Assembly (NCBI RefSeq): GCF_016808095.1
Contig: NC_068980.1
Coordinates: 6,668,501 to 6,732,500 of the forward strand
Source: Vigna angularis
Taxonomy: Eukaryota > Streptophyta > Magnoliopsida > Fabales > Fabaceae
Length of the DNA: 64,000 nt
Direction: 5' to 3'
The notes under the pieces are model-generated. The model was not told the DNA's origin and did no database searches. It was given only the letters and a program-made list of their open reading frames with translations. A program made the position numbers and the translations under genes. The stretch's first letter is position 1. Every line of letters begins with the position of its first letter. Of the stretch, positions 24,806 through 52,308 are shown one piece after another.

Positions 24806-26999
24806 ATGGAGTTTCAGCTTCACCCAAAGCTCAACTTTCTTTTATGCTTATTCATCCTTACCCTTTCATTTACCAACGCTCAAGCTACTACCTTTGGATA
24901 CTGCGGTACTTCCTCTCCCTCCCTTTTATTCTCTTTCAAATTGTACCCCTCAATTCTGATTTTTTTCGCTCATCACATTGATCCCCCATATTAAAATTTT
25001 ACACTTTATTTTTGGGATTAAATTGTAGTCGGACCCAATTTGTTGATAACTTCTGTTCTGTCTTCGATTCCATGCACAGGTTATGCATAATGAATTCACA
25101 GCTAATTGCGCCCAGTTACTCATGATATGGTCTCGTTGAACTTGAGTGATTTTCTTTTTGTGTTTAATTTTCCATTGAAAATTTATGCAGCTGATGTGAA
25201 CTATGTCGTGAAGGTGTCTGGAGTTGAAATCACACCAGACCCTGTTGTTCGTGCTAGGCCTGTAACCTTCAAAATTTCTGCTGCTACTGGTAATCCCTAT
25301 CTTCTGTTTCTTTATTTCATTATGTTTTCCTTCAACTTCGATTTTTCTCTCAAGCAGGGACCATGTCAGTAGCCTTATTTCTTTCTTCTGTAGCATTTTA
25401 ATATGTTACTTAATTATGAGTAAACCATCAATGCAGTTTCTCAAGTATTTCTGCAAAAGACAAAAGGTTTCTCAAGGATTAGCTTATATAATCCTTAAAA
25501 CAATGAAGTAATATGTATTTAATATCCATTAGTTCAATCCCTAAATTGATATACTTTACTAAACTAATTTGAAAAACATGTTGATACTTAGGAGACTATT
25601 TAGTATTATTGCTATGAAGTTGATGGTTTATTACTGTAACTATTTTTAGTCCATTATGAATAGATTCGCTGAATGCAGGTGAAGCTATTTATGGAGGAAA
25701 GTGGGAAATTACAGTTTCATACTTCGGATTTGTTGTCCATAAGGAAATCCATGATTTTTGTGAGCAAGTATCTTGCCCTGTTGCTACTGGCAATTTTGTG
25801 GTTGCTCACACCCAAAAGTTGCCTGCATTTGCCCCACCGGTTAGTTTCAATTTTCCAAATACAAGCTTCTAGCTATGAAACCTATAAAAAACCTTACCCT
25901 ATCATGAATGAAGTCTCCATTGACATCTTTGAAGAGGTCCTTAACATATAACTTAGTAATTACAGAGTAAGACAAGGATTAATGTTCTGTTGAGCAACAG
26001 AGATAATATTATGGATTGTTTAGCAGCAATGCATGTTCTTGGTCTCTCCTCTCTTCCACACACATTTTGCACTCTTTAGTGCTAAGTATTCGATGTGCCC
26101 TTACATGTAGGTTTACATACGCTGAAAAATTTAACATGTGATTATATTTCAATTAGATTAAAGATATCTGATGATCTATTATTGTGTAATTCTGTCCTAT
26201 CTAATAAGCTTCCGAGTCTTTTATAATTTATGGAATTTCAACAGTCATTTAAACTCTGACAGGTAAAATCAATCCAGTAAAAAGGAGACTTCTTGGAGTT
26301 GGTGTCTTTATGTGTGCAAGGTTTGTTTAAAGACTGTGAGGAACTCAAGTATAGAGTTAGGAGTCATGTGTTAGGTAGAAATGGTCGAGATAATAATATA
26401 TAAAGACAAAAGTGGTTGAGAATTCAAGTGTAAGTTAAAGTTTTATATTAGATAAAAATGAGAAAGTAGTACAACATATGAACGTGAAAATCTATTAATT
26501 TATTGTCTTAAGATTTTGGATAGAAAGGGATGTCAATTTTTTATATGATTGGGTTCAGATCTTATATTAACCTTATATGGAATGAACTCATTCTTGAAGG
26601 AAGTGGTGAGATTTATCTACTTTTTCTTTGTGTATATGGTATCTTAGTCAAGTTTGCATTATACCCTATTTATCACTGGGCTTGATATTGTCTTCTTGAT
26701 GTTGGACTTGGCTTTTCATCAATTTTATTACCTAGTTTTGTTGAAGTGGAATTTTCACGCACTCCTGTTTTTGTTTCAAGCATGATTTTTCTATTATAAC
26801 AGATTATGGGGATGTAAACCTTTTCTACTTTCTTGAATTTGGAACATTATGACGATACGTGAGATCAATTCCTTGTCTGTTATGTTTACAGGGCACCTAC
26901 ACCGTGGAGATGACACTAAAAAACGAAAAGAACAAGCCATTAACTTGCATCACCTTTAATTTAAAGATCGGTTTGGGATCTTTTCTGTCTAATATCTGA
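24806..26999 (+). CDS. Secreted ML (MD-2-related lipid-recognition) domain protein
   Basis: Four exons join in phase: 24806-24905, 25191-25289, 25679-25839 and 26892-26999 (155 residues). The N-terminus MEFQLHPKLNFLLCLFILTL followed by SFTNAQA is a signal peptide. The body has the ML pattern: DVNYVVKVSGVEITPDPVVR, FKISAATG, YGGKWEITVSYFGFVVHKE, DFCEQVSCPVATGNF, LPAFAPPGTYTVEMTLKNE and LTCITFNLKIG. Length and paired cysteines fit the plant ML family (At3g11780-like), annotated as phosphatidylglycerol/phosphatidylinositol transfer proteins and linked to lipid sensing in secretory or vacuolar compartments. An in-frame ATG at 24752 would add 18 residues ahead of the signal; the 24806 start gives the more standard signal peptide. 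The exact lipid ligand cannot be told from sequence. Confidence 0.93.
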
Positions 27000-27879
27000 A
27001 GTGGCTGGCTACGGAGCTACTTTGACAACTATCTAAATGATCTGTGGATAATAAATTTATATGATATTTGAGTTATATTTGAAAATACCATGTTTGGTAG
27101 ATATATTGTAAAAATACGGAAAAAACAATACTCAAGAAATGTAATTATTGTTATAGACAAAAAAGAAGAAGAAAAAGCACAGGTATTATTGTTTAACCAT
27201 TCTTATGAGATATAAAATGTAATTCCACCACGAAATAAAATGGTTTGCTTAAGTGCAAAAGTGATATATGAGTAATATAAAAATGATTGTATAATGAAAA
27301 GGCTTCAACTCGGATTTAAGCTGACCTTTAGTAATTGTATCAAAGTCATATGAAACTTTTCCTTTAACACATATCATCACTCAGACAATGACTACTTTAC
27401 TAATTAGAGTTCATATTAATCGATTCATATTGAAGTTTCCAACAACATCCTTCAAACAATTAACCCATTAATTATTTATTGTTAAAGCTTTATTTGAAGA
27501 AAAAATGTTTATATTTATTATCTAATTTTTTTTCTTCTCTAAATTCTTAACTATAAATTCTCATTATCAAAAGCTTCCATAGTGCGAAGAAAAACGGGCC
27601 TTTGAATTATAGGGACTTCACCAAAATTGGATTTCTATGCACACTAGACCAAGAAAAGGTTTTTTCTTCTTCTACCTCGCCAAAATATTTAAATTGTGAA
27701 ATCTAACTTATAGTAATCCAAAATTTTATATTGTTTTTAAGTCTATTTAAATAGATTTTTTTTTTCAAATTCAAATCTAATATATTTTGGATTTTAAATA
27801 CAATTTCTTAATTGGATTTGGACGAGGCTCATATAGGATTAATTTTTGGATTTTAAAAATCTAAAATTAAGGTGTGTCT
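27000..27879. other. AT-rich 3' flank of the ML gene
   Basis: Contains the 3' UTR of the ML gene (first few hundred bases) and featureless AT-rich DNA. No further gene seen. Confidence 0.55.
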
Positions 27880-29215
27880 AAGTTGACCCAAGGCGATGGA
27901 GGACTACATCAAACCAAATCGATTCAGGTATAATGTTGAGCCAAATCAACCTAAGTCTAAGGTTAAGTAGAGTCAGTTTGAGTTGTAGGTTGAGCCGTAG
28001 CAGTCCAAGACGAAGGTCGAACCAAATTGGCTTAGGTCGAGTTGAGTATGTCAGGTCAATGGTCAAGCTAAGCTAAACAAAATTGAAAGATCAAGCCAAG
28101 TTGGTATGGGTCGAAGGTCAGGCTAAGTCAGCCCGAACCAAGTGGCTAAAGGTCGAGCTCACTTGACCTAGGTCGAAGAATTGATATGAGTTATCCTAGT
28201 TTAAAGGTCAAGATGAGTTGATATAGGTCAGAGGTCGAGTCGAATAGGTCCAGGTCGAAAGTTGAATCAAGTCAACATCAACAAAAAGTCTAACCAAGTT
28301 GTTTGGGTCAAAGGTCGAGTTGAATCAGTTTGGATTAAAGATTCAAGTCGAGTTGACCCGATATAAAGGTCAAGTTGATTTGACCCATATCAAAGGTTTA
28401 GCCGAGTCAATATAATTTGAAGATCGAGTCGAGTCGATCCCAACCAAAGGTCGAGCCAAGTCATTTTAGATCGAAATTTGAGCCAAGTTGATCCATATTG
28501 AATAATCAAGACAAGTTAACCAGGTATAAAAGGTCAAGGTGACTCGATCTAACCTGAATAACTAAGATGAGTCAATCTTGACCGAACATAGAGCTAAGTC
28601 GACCTTGGTCAAACCAAGTCGATTGGATCAAAGAATCGATATGAATAAATCCAATATAAAGGTAAAGAGGAGTCAACCTAAGTCAAAGAATGGATTCAAG
28701 TTAGCTTAGGTCGAACGTTGAGTTGAATCGACTTAAGCCAAAAATGGATTTGAGTCAACTCAGGCTGAAAGTGGAGTTGAGTTGTTAACATCAAAGGTCG
28801 AGCCAAGTTTACTAAGACCAAAGTTCAAACGAGTCACTTCGGGCTAAAGGTCGATCTAAGTTAACCCGTGCCAAAGGTCGAGTCGAGTTGGCCTGTGTCA
28901 AAGGTCGAGTTGGCCTGTGTCAAAGGTTGAGTTGGCATGTATCAAAGGTCGAGTTGAGTCGATTCGGATCAAAAGTCGAGTCGAACTGGTAAAAGCTAAA
29001 AGTCACGTCGAAGTCAAGTTAAGTAGGCTCATGTTGGAGGTCGAGACAAGTGAACCCATATAAAGGTCGAGACAAGTTTGTAAGGTTGAGATGAGTCAAA
29101 AATGGGTTCGAATTAAGGAAAAAGATGGTTGAAGTCCATCTTGACTCAAGTCAACTTTGACTCATCTAAAAGTGAGACGGACTAAATCCAAATCAACATA
29201 AGTTAACTTCGATTG
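27880..29215. repeat. Degenerate minisatellite with GGTCGAGT/GAGTCGA units
   Basis: About 1.3 kb is built from imperfect copies of a unit of roughly 30-36 bp around AAAGGTCGAGTTGAGTCGA. The cleanest stretch is near 28860-28960, where AAAGGTCGAGTTGGCCTGTG repeats almost exactly. Composition differs sharply from the AT-rich flanks. The minus-strand frame at 27878-28066 is a by-product of the repeat. It abuts the solo LTR at 29340 and could be retrotransposon-derived. Confidence 0.8.
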
Positions 29216-29339
29216 AGTTGATTTGGCTTAGTCCATGTTTAATGAACTTAATAATAATATATTATAGTGATTTAATTGAAATGATTTTAATTAACAAAAC
29301 GAATTCAATTAGATTTAATCTAAAATTTAAATTGGAATA

Positions 29340-31874
29340 TGTAACATCCCAAAAATACAGCAATAAACTATATAATAGAATAATTACATATAATAATATT
29401 TTCAGTTCAGTCTTACACTAAAAAGGAGCAAACGCTCATGGCCGAACGGCCTTACATAACAGAGTTATAAAAGTGACTAAACATGTTAAGAAAGTTTAAC
29501 CGAACGGTTTACAAAATTCATACCGAACGATCAAAATGAAAACAAAAGGGGAGGTGATCGAACGATCACCTTTCTATACTAAACTACTGATCGAACGTCC
29601 TATTGTTCGGTCTTCACTTCTACCTCTACCAAATTTTTTTCTTTCAGCGCTTCTTCCACCAGCTCGTCGCCTTCTGCTCACATCCACGCGGATGATCATT
29701 GCAATGACAAGGACAGACATACAAAACAAGACATGACAAGAAAAACACAGTGTAAGCTTATGTAATTTAATTCATGCAAAAACATACATCTCAACCAATT
29801 CAACATACAAGGTAATTTCAACATACATAACATACAAAGCCTATTACTAGACTGACTGTCCGGATTGTATGAAATCTGTGTAGCTACAGGCGTTCGTGCA
29901 CCCTGGTGATGTAGTAACTGGAATACCCTCATCAGCTGCCACCCAAGGTTAGTCCTATTTATCCAAAGTACCCCTAAGGACTTGACGTCCTACCGTTTCC
30001 ACACATGACCTACCCTCCTCTACGTGAGGACGAGTACCCACGAAACATCAGGATGAACTGCCAGCACTAGCATAACCACACTCATACTTTACAAGTCTCA
30101 ATTCTCATTCCTGAGTCGTTCCTCCCTGGAATGCTCGTACAAATCCACAACATTCCATTCATCTCATATTTTCTTCATCTTTCATTATCAATCTTCTCAA
30201 ATTCACCGTTCATTACCAATAAGTTAAATTTCATCTTTACTCAAAGATTCTTACGGATACCCGATACCGAACGTTCAATCCTCACTCAGAACGAGGACGA
30301 ACACTTGGAACGAGACAGAGAAATCTCCGGTTCCAGAATAGAATAAGACAGAGGTGACTACTATTTGTTTGAGAAAGAACCCGAGTGTAATCATATATAA
30401 CAGAAACAACTTAGAACGATTGTTACTTGATCAGTGAGCCAATTAGATGAACTGACCCTTGAGAGTTCTAACCGAACACCGAAAGAACCATGCCAAATAC
30501 TAAAGCTCTAAGCCGGAACTAAATGGATGTATACACTTCAAGACCTTCAGAGAAAAATACTTAAAAGCATTCACATTAATAAACCGATTTCCAGTTAATG
30601 ACCGAACACGGTAAAGAGAAAACTCTATTGAAGTTGGACAAACGTTATTTTCATCAAGATATATTATAAAAGGAATAAGAACGATCGTTTGATGTAAGAC
30701 CAAACACCATTCAGACGATCGCTTGGTGTAAGACCAAGCATCACTCAGAATGATCGCTTGGTGTAAGACCAAGCATCACTCAGACGATCGCTTGGTGTAA
30801 GACCAAGCATCACTCAGAACGATCGCTTGGTGTAAGACCAAGCATCATTCAGACGATCACTTGGTGTAAGACCAAGCATCACTAAGAACGATTGCTCATG
30901 CACAATATTTCGAAATAAAGACGATCGTCCTAACTAAAATTCTTCCCAAATGAAAGAATCCAAGTCTAACCAAGGTTACTAGTATTACCGAACGGTCAAT
31001 GACCGTTCAATGACAAACGTACATTATCATAGGGAAATTTCATATCCAGGACTCATTTATCTTCCACTCATTTCTCAATACATAATTTCATAACTTTATA
31101 AATTCGTATCATAATAAATTTTTCATGCTTCATACAATCCATATCATAGTAATTTATCATATTCCATATAAACAAGCATATCAGCATCCATACTTTATAT
31201 ACATTCAACCACTCAGCAACATGCATTCATTATCAACGAACGTACAAACGAACATACAATTAAATTAGATAAGCTTCCCTTACCTCAGAGCGTGAACGAA
31301 CATCCTAGAGACAGAAGTACAGTTCGTTCTGACTACAAATCCTTCTACTCTCAACGCTCAACAACTCTTCGAACTAAAATTAAACAACAAACCAAAATGG
31401 TTCAGAATGAGAATATGAACCCATGCAACCAGAACTTGGTTTGCATGTACCAAAGAACGAACGACTAACTAGAAAAGAACTTACCAGTTCAGAACTCGAA
31501 ACTGATCGGTTCAAACTGAAGCTCTTGACGCCGGGAGTGCTTCTACGGTGGCTGAACGGAGATCGGAGAAGGGAAAGTGAGTGTGTTCTTAGAGAGAAGA
31601 TGAAGAGGATGTAGAGAGAAGGAGGAGAGAATGGGATTCTTCAGAAATCTGAAAAGAGGGTGCATGCAGAGAGTGGGGTAGATTTTTTGAAAATCCAAGT
31701 TTTGCTTCACACTTCAAAACGGATGTCCCCTCATCTGTCGACACCTGCTTTCCACTAACTGATTTCCGGATCTCTTCGCTTGACACCTGGCATCCGCCAT
31801 CTGGGTGTCGAGCCTCCCTCTTGACACGTGAATTCCACTAAACAATACATGCGTAGATTTTATTGGTTCTGACA
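29340..31874 (+). mobile_element. Solo LTR, copy B (same family as 6155-8647, opposite orientation)
   Basis: Begins TGTAACATCC and ends TGACA. It is 2535 bp long and flanked by GAATA at 29335-29339 and 31875-31879. It shares the GGCCGAACGGCCTTACA block, the GTGATCGAACGATCACC block and the termini with copy A. A TTATAAAAGG motif near 30664 could be the LTR promoter. A tandem array of hairpin-forming units lies at 30681-30893. No internal retrotransposon domain or second LTR accompanies it. Different target duplications show that copies A and B are independent insertions, not the two ends of one element. Confidence 0.88.
30681..30893 (+). repeat. Tandem array of about six 32-37 bp units, each a perfect hairpin
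   Basis: Each unit contains GCTTGGTGTAAGACCAAGC, a 7-bp stem with a 5-nt loop, followed by ATCACTCAGA and a CGATC spacer. First and last units are diverged. A related but less regular array is in copy A near 7170-7290. Confidence 0.9.
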
Positions 31875-31879
31875 GAATA

Positions 31880-34800
31880 AAAAAATTCAAGTTGATATAG
31901 TTAAAATAAATTTCAAATATAAATTATACATTTGATTGAATTTATAGTGGATTTTAAAAATTCAATTTATAACCACCTTTATATTTTATTCATGTGTTTC
32001 CATGAAAGGTTGGAATAGTCTAAAATATTCATATTTTAGATTTGTAAACATATTTTGTATAAAACATTATATAGTGCATTTTAATCTTAAAATATATTTT
32101 GGGTTAAATAATATAAAAGTATATTTCATATTATATAATTTGAAATAAGATTTTATTTTAAATATTTGCATTACAAATTTAAAATACATTTTTGGATTAT
32201 GCAATTAGACAATCCATGAATGTATGTATTTTGTATTATACAATTTCAATCAAGTTTTTGAATATATAATAAAAAACATGTATTTTAATTTTATAATATA
32301 TTATAAACTATATAATTTAAAATATATTTCCAATTTGTGCAATCCACAATATATTTTAAAATCTTTTATTACGTAACCAAAATAAATTTCTGAATTAATG
32401 AATTATAATGTTTGACTCATACTAATTATACGATTATTAAATGTGTAATTAAACCTTATAAATATTATGAAAAAAATTGCTATATGAAAGCTTTATTAGA
32501 TTGTTTATTTATTTTTAATATGATTGAGAGATATATGATTGAGAGATACACGTTTTTTTTTCTCTTCTTATAACTTCAGGTAACTTATAAATTTATCGTT
32601 TTTGTTTTCTTTTTAGTGTATATATTAGATGTTAATATGCCCTTTTGATATTAATGAATCATTACTTTGTCATAACTTTTATAAATATAAAGAAAAATGA
32701 AATATATAATTTAATTTATAAATAAAACAATTTTTTTAAAAATATTTAGATTGATAGTAACAGTTGATGAATGCATTGAACCGTTAACATCAAGGTTGAA
32801 AGACCAAGAGGAAAACATTTATTTTCAAAGTGCTAGATAATTAAACATTGTTACAGGAATATGACACTAATAACATAAGAGGCACGTGATGAAAAGTTGA
32901 TCAGCACATGAGATTGGTTCGTCACGCGAACAGGTGAGTGAAGCACCAACTTTACAGTAATAAAATAGTGCGAGCTGCTACCGTTAGGGTTTTCATCAGG
33001 CCCACAACATCATTTTATGTGTCATAGCCTCGTGCCAGAGGATTTTTCGGATCTGTTTTCTTTTCAAAACTTTACTTTCTATTTTAAATATTTATTAAAT
33101 TTTATGCATGATAACATCCTAAGTGAACTTAATATTTTGTATAATATATTTATTAAATTTTATGCATGATAACACCTTAGCTGAACCTATTCAGATTCAT
33201 GACATTCAAATTACTAATTTAGTTCCCATGTTAATTAGGGTCGTATTATAATAACTCTTATTTCCTGGACTCATAATTGAATACTTATCCAATTAAATAA
33301 ATTTTATTATTATACATTAAGCTTTATTAATTAGTAAATAAAATATTGAAAGAAATTAATTAAAATTTTACCTTTATACCATGTATAATTTTATGTATTT
33401 AACTGATTATTGTGTAAAATGAAATTGTTGTTTCTATAGTAACTATTTTATTACAAAATTGCACTTAAAATGGTTCCTAATCAATAATGTGGACGTCTTT
33501 TTCACTAATCATACAAAATAATTTTCATAATTAGAATGATTTTTTTAATGTGCTAACTGTTCTTTAATTTATTTTATATTGAAAAAGTGTTAATTTTTTT
33601 CATATATTTTAAGTATAAGATATAAAAGTTATGAGATAGTTTACTGGTAAAGTTGAAAGAAAAGATTAGTGAAAATATGAGTTTAACTCTCTTCAGTGAG
33701 ATTTGAAAATTATATGATTAATTTAACAAGTTTGGAGAAAAAGATAAAAAATTGTAGATTCAACTCCATCCATCTGCTAACAAAATATGAACAAAATTAA
33801 ATAATAATGTATTGTTTTCATTTATTAATGACAAAGTATATTTGTTTGTCTTCGTTTCAATTAAATTATTCTTAAAATAATTTTATAATTTTCTTTATAG
33901 TTTGTTCTATTTTAATTCATTATGTTTTTCAGTGAATTCAAAGTAACCATAAATTATTTTCCAAGGAATATTTCTAGTGCAAAACTAGCCATTAATATCT
34001 TTTATAAATTCTTCAGTAAAAAATTATTTTTATGCTTAAAGTCTCATGTGTAAAATTTTATATCTGATATACATTAAAATTTGAGTAATTTTTATTTTAA
34101 AACTAATTTAATTTTAACATGTTATACATTTAAATTAAAACAATTGACACAAATTTTAACATGTGAAGTATGATAATTTTAAATAAAATCAACTTAAATT
34201 ATTATTTACTACATCACCGATTGATTAAATTTATATGAGAGATAGGATCACTATCTATTACTTACTGATGGGTCAAATGATTCTAATACCATAAAATTAA
34301 CACTAAAACTAATTAGTTTAGAATAAAGTGTGATTACTAATATTTAAATCGTAATTAGGTTATCATAAGGTAGATATTTGTATTTAATATTTATTAATTA
34401 CTTAAATAATCAAATCTTTACTAATTTTAACATAAAAATATATTCCTCAAATCATCTTTCCAACACCTAAATGAATATTTAAGATAAATAATAACAAAAA
34501 CAAAAACTTAAATTTTTAGAACATACATTAAACAATAAATATTAAACAATAAATAGTAAACTTCGACCTATAACTGAAATAATTATGTTAAGTTTTATTA
34601 ACAAAATACATATTCAATTATTAACAATGAGGAAATTAATAAGCCAAAAAAGATTTTATGTGAGAATTTATTTTTAAAAAATCTTATAAATCAATGCCTC
34701 ATTTGTGGTTATATAAGAGAAATGATTATTAGTAATTGTTTATTGTGAAAACGATAGTTTTATTTAAATTATAAATGAGTTGATGTTATAAAATTTAATT

Positions 34801-35019
34801 GGAAAAATTAATAAATATTAATTGTTCAAACATTTTCTGACAAAAAAAAAAACGACGGGCAGTAAATAAGTTAAAAATTTACGAAATAGAATATATTTTT
34901 CCCTCCCTATCCAGTAATAGTATTATCATTTGCATCCTTGTCTTCTCTTCCCTTTCCACAAAAGCTCCACTTGTTACTTCTTTCTCTGCAATTCTCTCAT
35001 TTTCTGCTTTCTCTGGCTT
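31880..35019. other. Long AT-rich intergenic spacer upstream of UBP8
   Basis: Nothing with coding character. It holds a local duplication (33088-33186) and a short mixed-composition segment at 32860-33060, with the UBP8 promoter at the right end. Confidence 0.55.
33088..33186. repeat. Tandem duplication, 58-bp offset
   Basis: ATATTTATTAAATTTTATGC and the next 15 or so bases occur at 33088 and again at 33146 with few differences, each followed by a similar ..AG.TGAAC.. tail. Confidence 0.8.
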
Positions 35020-35027
35020 TATAAATA
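35020..35027 (+). promoter_or_regulatory. Putative TATA box of UBP8
   Basis: TATAAATA lies 42-49 bp before the chosen ATG. If used, the leader would be only about 20 nt, so a start farther upstream is also possible. Confidence 0.35.
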
Positions 35028-35068
35028 ATCTGCACAATTTGGAAGCGAATTCTAAATCTCTCTCTGCA

Positions 35069-49460
<14,392 letters not shown>

Positions 49461-49589
49461 TGAGCGTAGCATATAGCTTGAATAGCTTATTGAAGCTAGA
49501 TACAATTTATTAACATTATTGCCGCCAGAGTCTTACACGAATACAGCGGGTAAATTTTGGCTCAAAGGTAAGATTATTGCAATGTGGCT

Positions 49590-49704
49590 GTGGTCCGAGG
49601 ATTTAGGTGCGGAAATAGTCTCTGCGCATCAAATTAAGATTATGTACATCCGAGCCTCTTCACACCCCACAATTGGGGTGCGTAAGTAATGGACCGCTCC
49701 TTTT
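49590..49704 (+). mobile_element. Possible diverged Au-like SINE 3' half
   Basis: GGTGCGGAAATAGTCTCTGC, TATGTACATC, CACACCCCACAATTGGGGTG and a T-rich end follow the order of the 3' half of plant Au SINEs (GGAAACAGCCTCT.., TACACTCTACCC.., GACCCCACTTGTGGG..). The tRNA-like 5' half with A and B boxes is not evident. It would lie in the 3' UTR or flank of UBP8. Confidence 0.4.
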
Positions 49705-52308
49705 CTTTAGTCTTACAAGTATACTTAACAAGGTAGCATTCTTTTGTTATTTACTATTTAGAAGTTTTAGACTAACTGGAGTTTCAGTAGGCAAGCAATG
49801 GAAACTTTAAAACTTCAGGCAGTACTAAGGAAGGAAGACTATAACATAGTAACATTTAAGAGGAGAGGGACATACCTGAGAGATGAAAGCATAGTGTTTA
49901 CAGCTGTTTAACCTTGTAAAGAGAATATCTATTCTAAAGAGAGTTAGACCAAATTCTGTGAATTAATATTACGCCTTACTATATTCTTTGTTCCTATTTT
50001 TCTCTTTTAGTGGAGACTGATTGATTATTCAGGTTTGCCTCAGCAAATTGATTTTCTATTTTCTGTTATGGTGACCAGACCGTCGTCTGTCAGAAATTCA
50101 CATTTGTAACAGTTGTCTTGGAAAGAAATTATTTTTAACGGGCTTGGTCTTTTCTTGCAATAGTTGGAAGTTCTTGATACATCATTACATTTGGATAGCA
50201 CAAGTACAAAGGACAAATTTTCCGAGTTCACAAAATGTGTTTAAATATTAGCTGTACCTCATTTAAATATTTCCCTTAGTAATGTGACGGTGGAACCTCA
50301 TGTCATGTGTTACTAGATAATTACTAAGGACTTAAAATGGTAATGGTCTTTGTATTAAAAAAAAAAACCCTACAATTCCAGGTTGAAAAGAACATAAGAA
50401 AATGCAATTGGTAGAAACTAAGTTTTTGCATTTGATTCTGATATTGAAATATTATAGATATATTTGGAAGAAATGAACTACAATGGATTGGAGTAATCCC
50501 GCAATCATGTCTGACAGTTGTTAGTTCTGAGCAGGATGGACCACGCTTCCTTGGTTCTCAATTTAGTGTAAGACGTGCCAGATCCCTTTGATTGTTGTTG
50601 TACCATAGTACTTGAGGCAGCCTTACGCATAACCAGGACCACTGGTTTTTCAAATTCTGCTAATTGATCAGCATTACGTGGTTCTTAGTTGTAAACATGC
50701 TCTACCCTTTAGCAGGAGTTGCTACACAAGTACTTCTTCTCCTTATCCTTTATACATATACCATCCAAAAGTTTTATGGTCCTTTTACTATGCTTATTTA
50801 CATTTATAGAAAGCTTTCGATATTTTTATTTATTTATTTGTCTTTGTTGACACTTGTATACTGTACTCGCAGACTTTGATATCTTCACATCTTCCAGACA
50901 AAGTGATAATATTTAACTAGAATAAAAATGCTACTTCGAACTCAAATATAGATGAAAAAAATAGTTATATTTGGGTAACTTAAATATTAAAACAATTTCT
51001 AACTATCTTAGTCCTATTTAATACAACAAAAAATGTCATCATGTTTAAATACGGGCATCATCCTCTATAATTAACATCTTTGAGAGTAATAATTTTTTTT
51101 TTATGAAATCGATAATCTTAAATACTAAACAGGCTTACATTTTAATATTGATCTGTATAATTTTTGAAGAAGTATTTCATATAAGAGACTAAAATGAATA
51201 TTATTTATGGAACACCCAAGGGCATCAAATGATGTAAACTGCTTTGCTGTTTATTTACCAGAGAAGGATTTTTATGAGAACCTTTATATTTTGGATTAGA
51301 CTATGAAAAGTAAGAGTGAAAAAAAGAAAGAAAAAGAGAATAAAAAAATAACATGATTAAAAATTGAGTGATACGAGTAAAAAGGAAAATGAAATAAAAT
51401 ATATTTTATTTATCCTTTATTTTAATAATGTTATTTTAATTATCTATTAGATTATAATCTAGAAATGCATAATTATAAAAAGAAAATATTGACGATATGA
51501 TCTATTATATTAAAAGTATAATTAATAAAGTCTTCATATATGTAAATACAAATACATAATCTATTATATTGCAGTAGAGTGAGTTAGGAGAAATCCGTAA
51601 AAGAAAAATAGATTTGATGTGTTTTAGAAAGATTAAGTAGTAAAGACGCAAAGAAAGAGATAGGGTAATTATTAAAAAACGTTAACTTTTGTATTTATAA
51701 AAAAAGAAAAAAAGAAAAAGTAAAAATTGAATATTTGAAAGTAATAATTGGAATTTAATAAATATAGATTGGGAATAGAGAAGGTTGTTGGGGCCCGGAG
51801 TGAAAATAGGAAGGGCGATAGGTGAAATGACAGTGGGAATTGGGTCAGAAACATTGATTTATTGTTTTCTGTAAACGAAGGTAAAGTCAAGTCAGGCATC
51901 TTAGTTTCAGACAAGATCCATCCCACACATGCATCCAATTAACTCACCAACTTATCTGATTTGACGTTTCAGATTCTGTACTTTTAACCTTATCCCACCG
52001 GACAACCTATCTCCTCTTCCGCACTTCCCCCTTTTCTATATTCTTCTTTCCCTCATCTCAACTACCTTTCAAATTCAAATCTAATTAACCAAATTCTTCT
52101 CTTTTTAATCCTAAATTCTCCTCTTCAAAATTCCAGACGATGTATCAATATATAAATTAAAGAGCAAACTTTTTTATAATTCAGTCTTTTTAATTAAATT
52201 AAATTTAAATTTATTTTTTAAAATGATATCAAAATCGTTATAAACTAATTTTAGAGAAATTTATTATTTATTGGGCAAAAATAATCCAAATTTATTTTAT
52301 ATAAAAAA
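49705..52308. other. Intergenic DNA downstream of UBP8
   Basis: Probably includes the end of the UBP8 3' UTR. A segment of mixed composition at 50480-50640 is not recognised; otherwise AT-rich with no gene seen. Confidence 0.45.

Noticed and set aside
24763..24981. Alternative frame over ML exon 1
   Set aside because: It overlaps the signal-peptide exon out of frame and does not join the downstream ML exons.
27878..28066. 62-codon minus-strand frame
   Set aside because: Repetitive Leu/Arg pattern is a translation of the minisatellite.
30681..30893. CRISPR-like array of hairpin repeats
   Set aside because: Spacers between the hairpins are short and nearly identical, the array is inside a plant LTR, and there are no cas genes; it is a tandem repeat.
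6155..31874. The two related LTR sequences as the ends of one giant element
   Set aside because: They are in opposite orientation and have different target duplications (CTTTA and GAATA), so they are independent insertions.
50040..50231. 63-codon minus-strand frame downstream of UBP8
   Set aside because: No family match; composition similar to the surrounding non-coding DNA.
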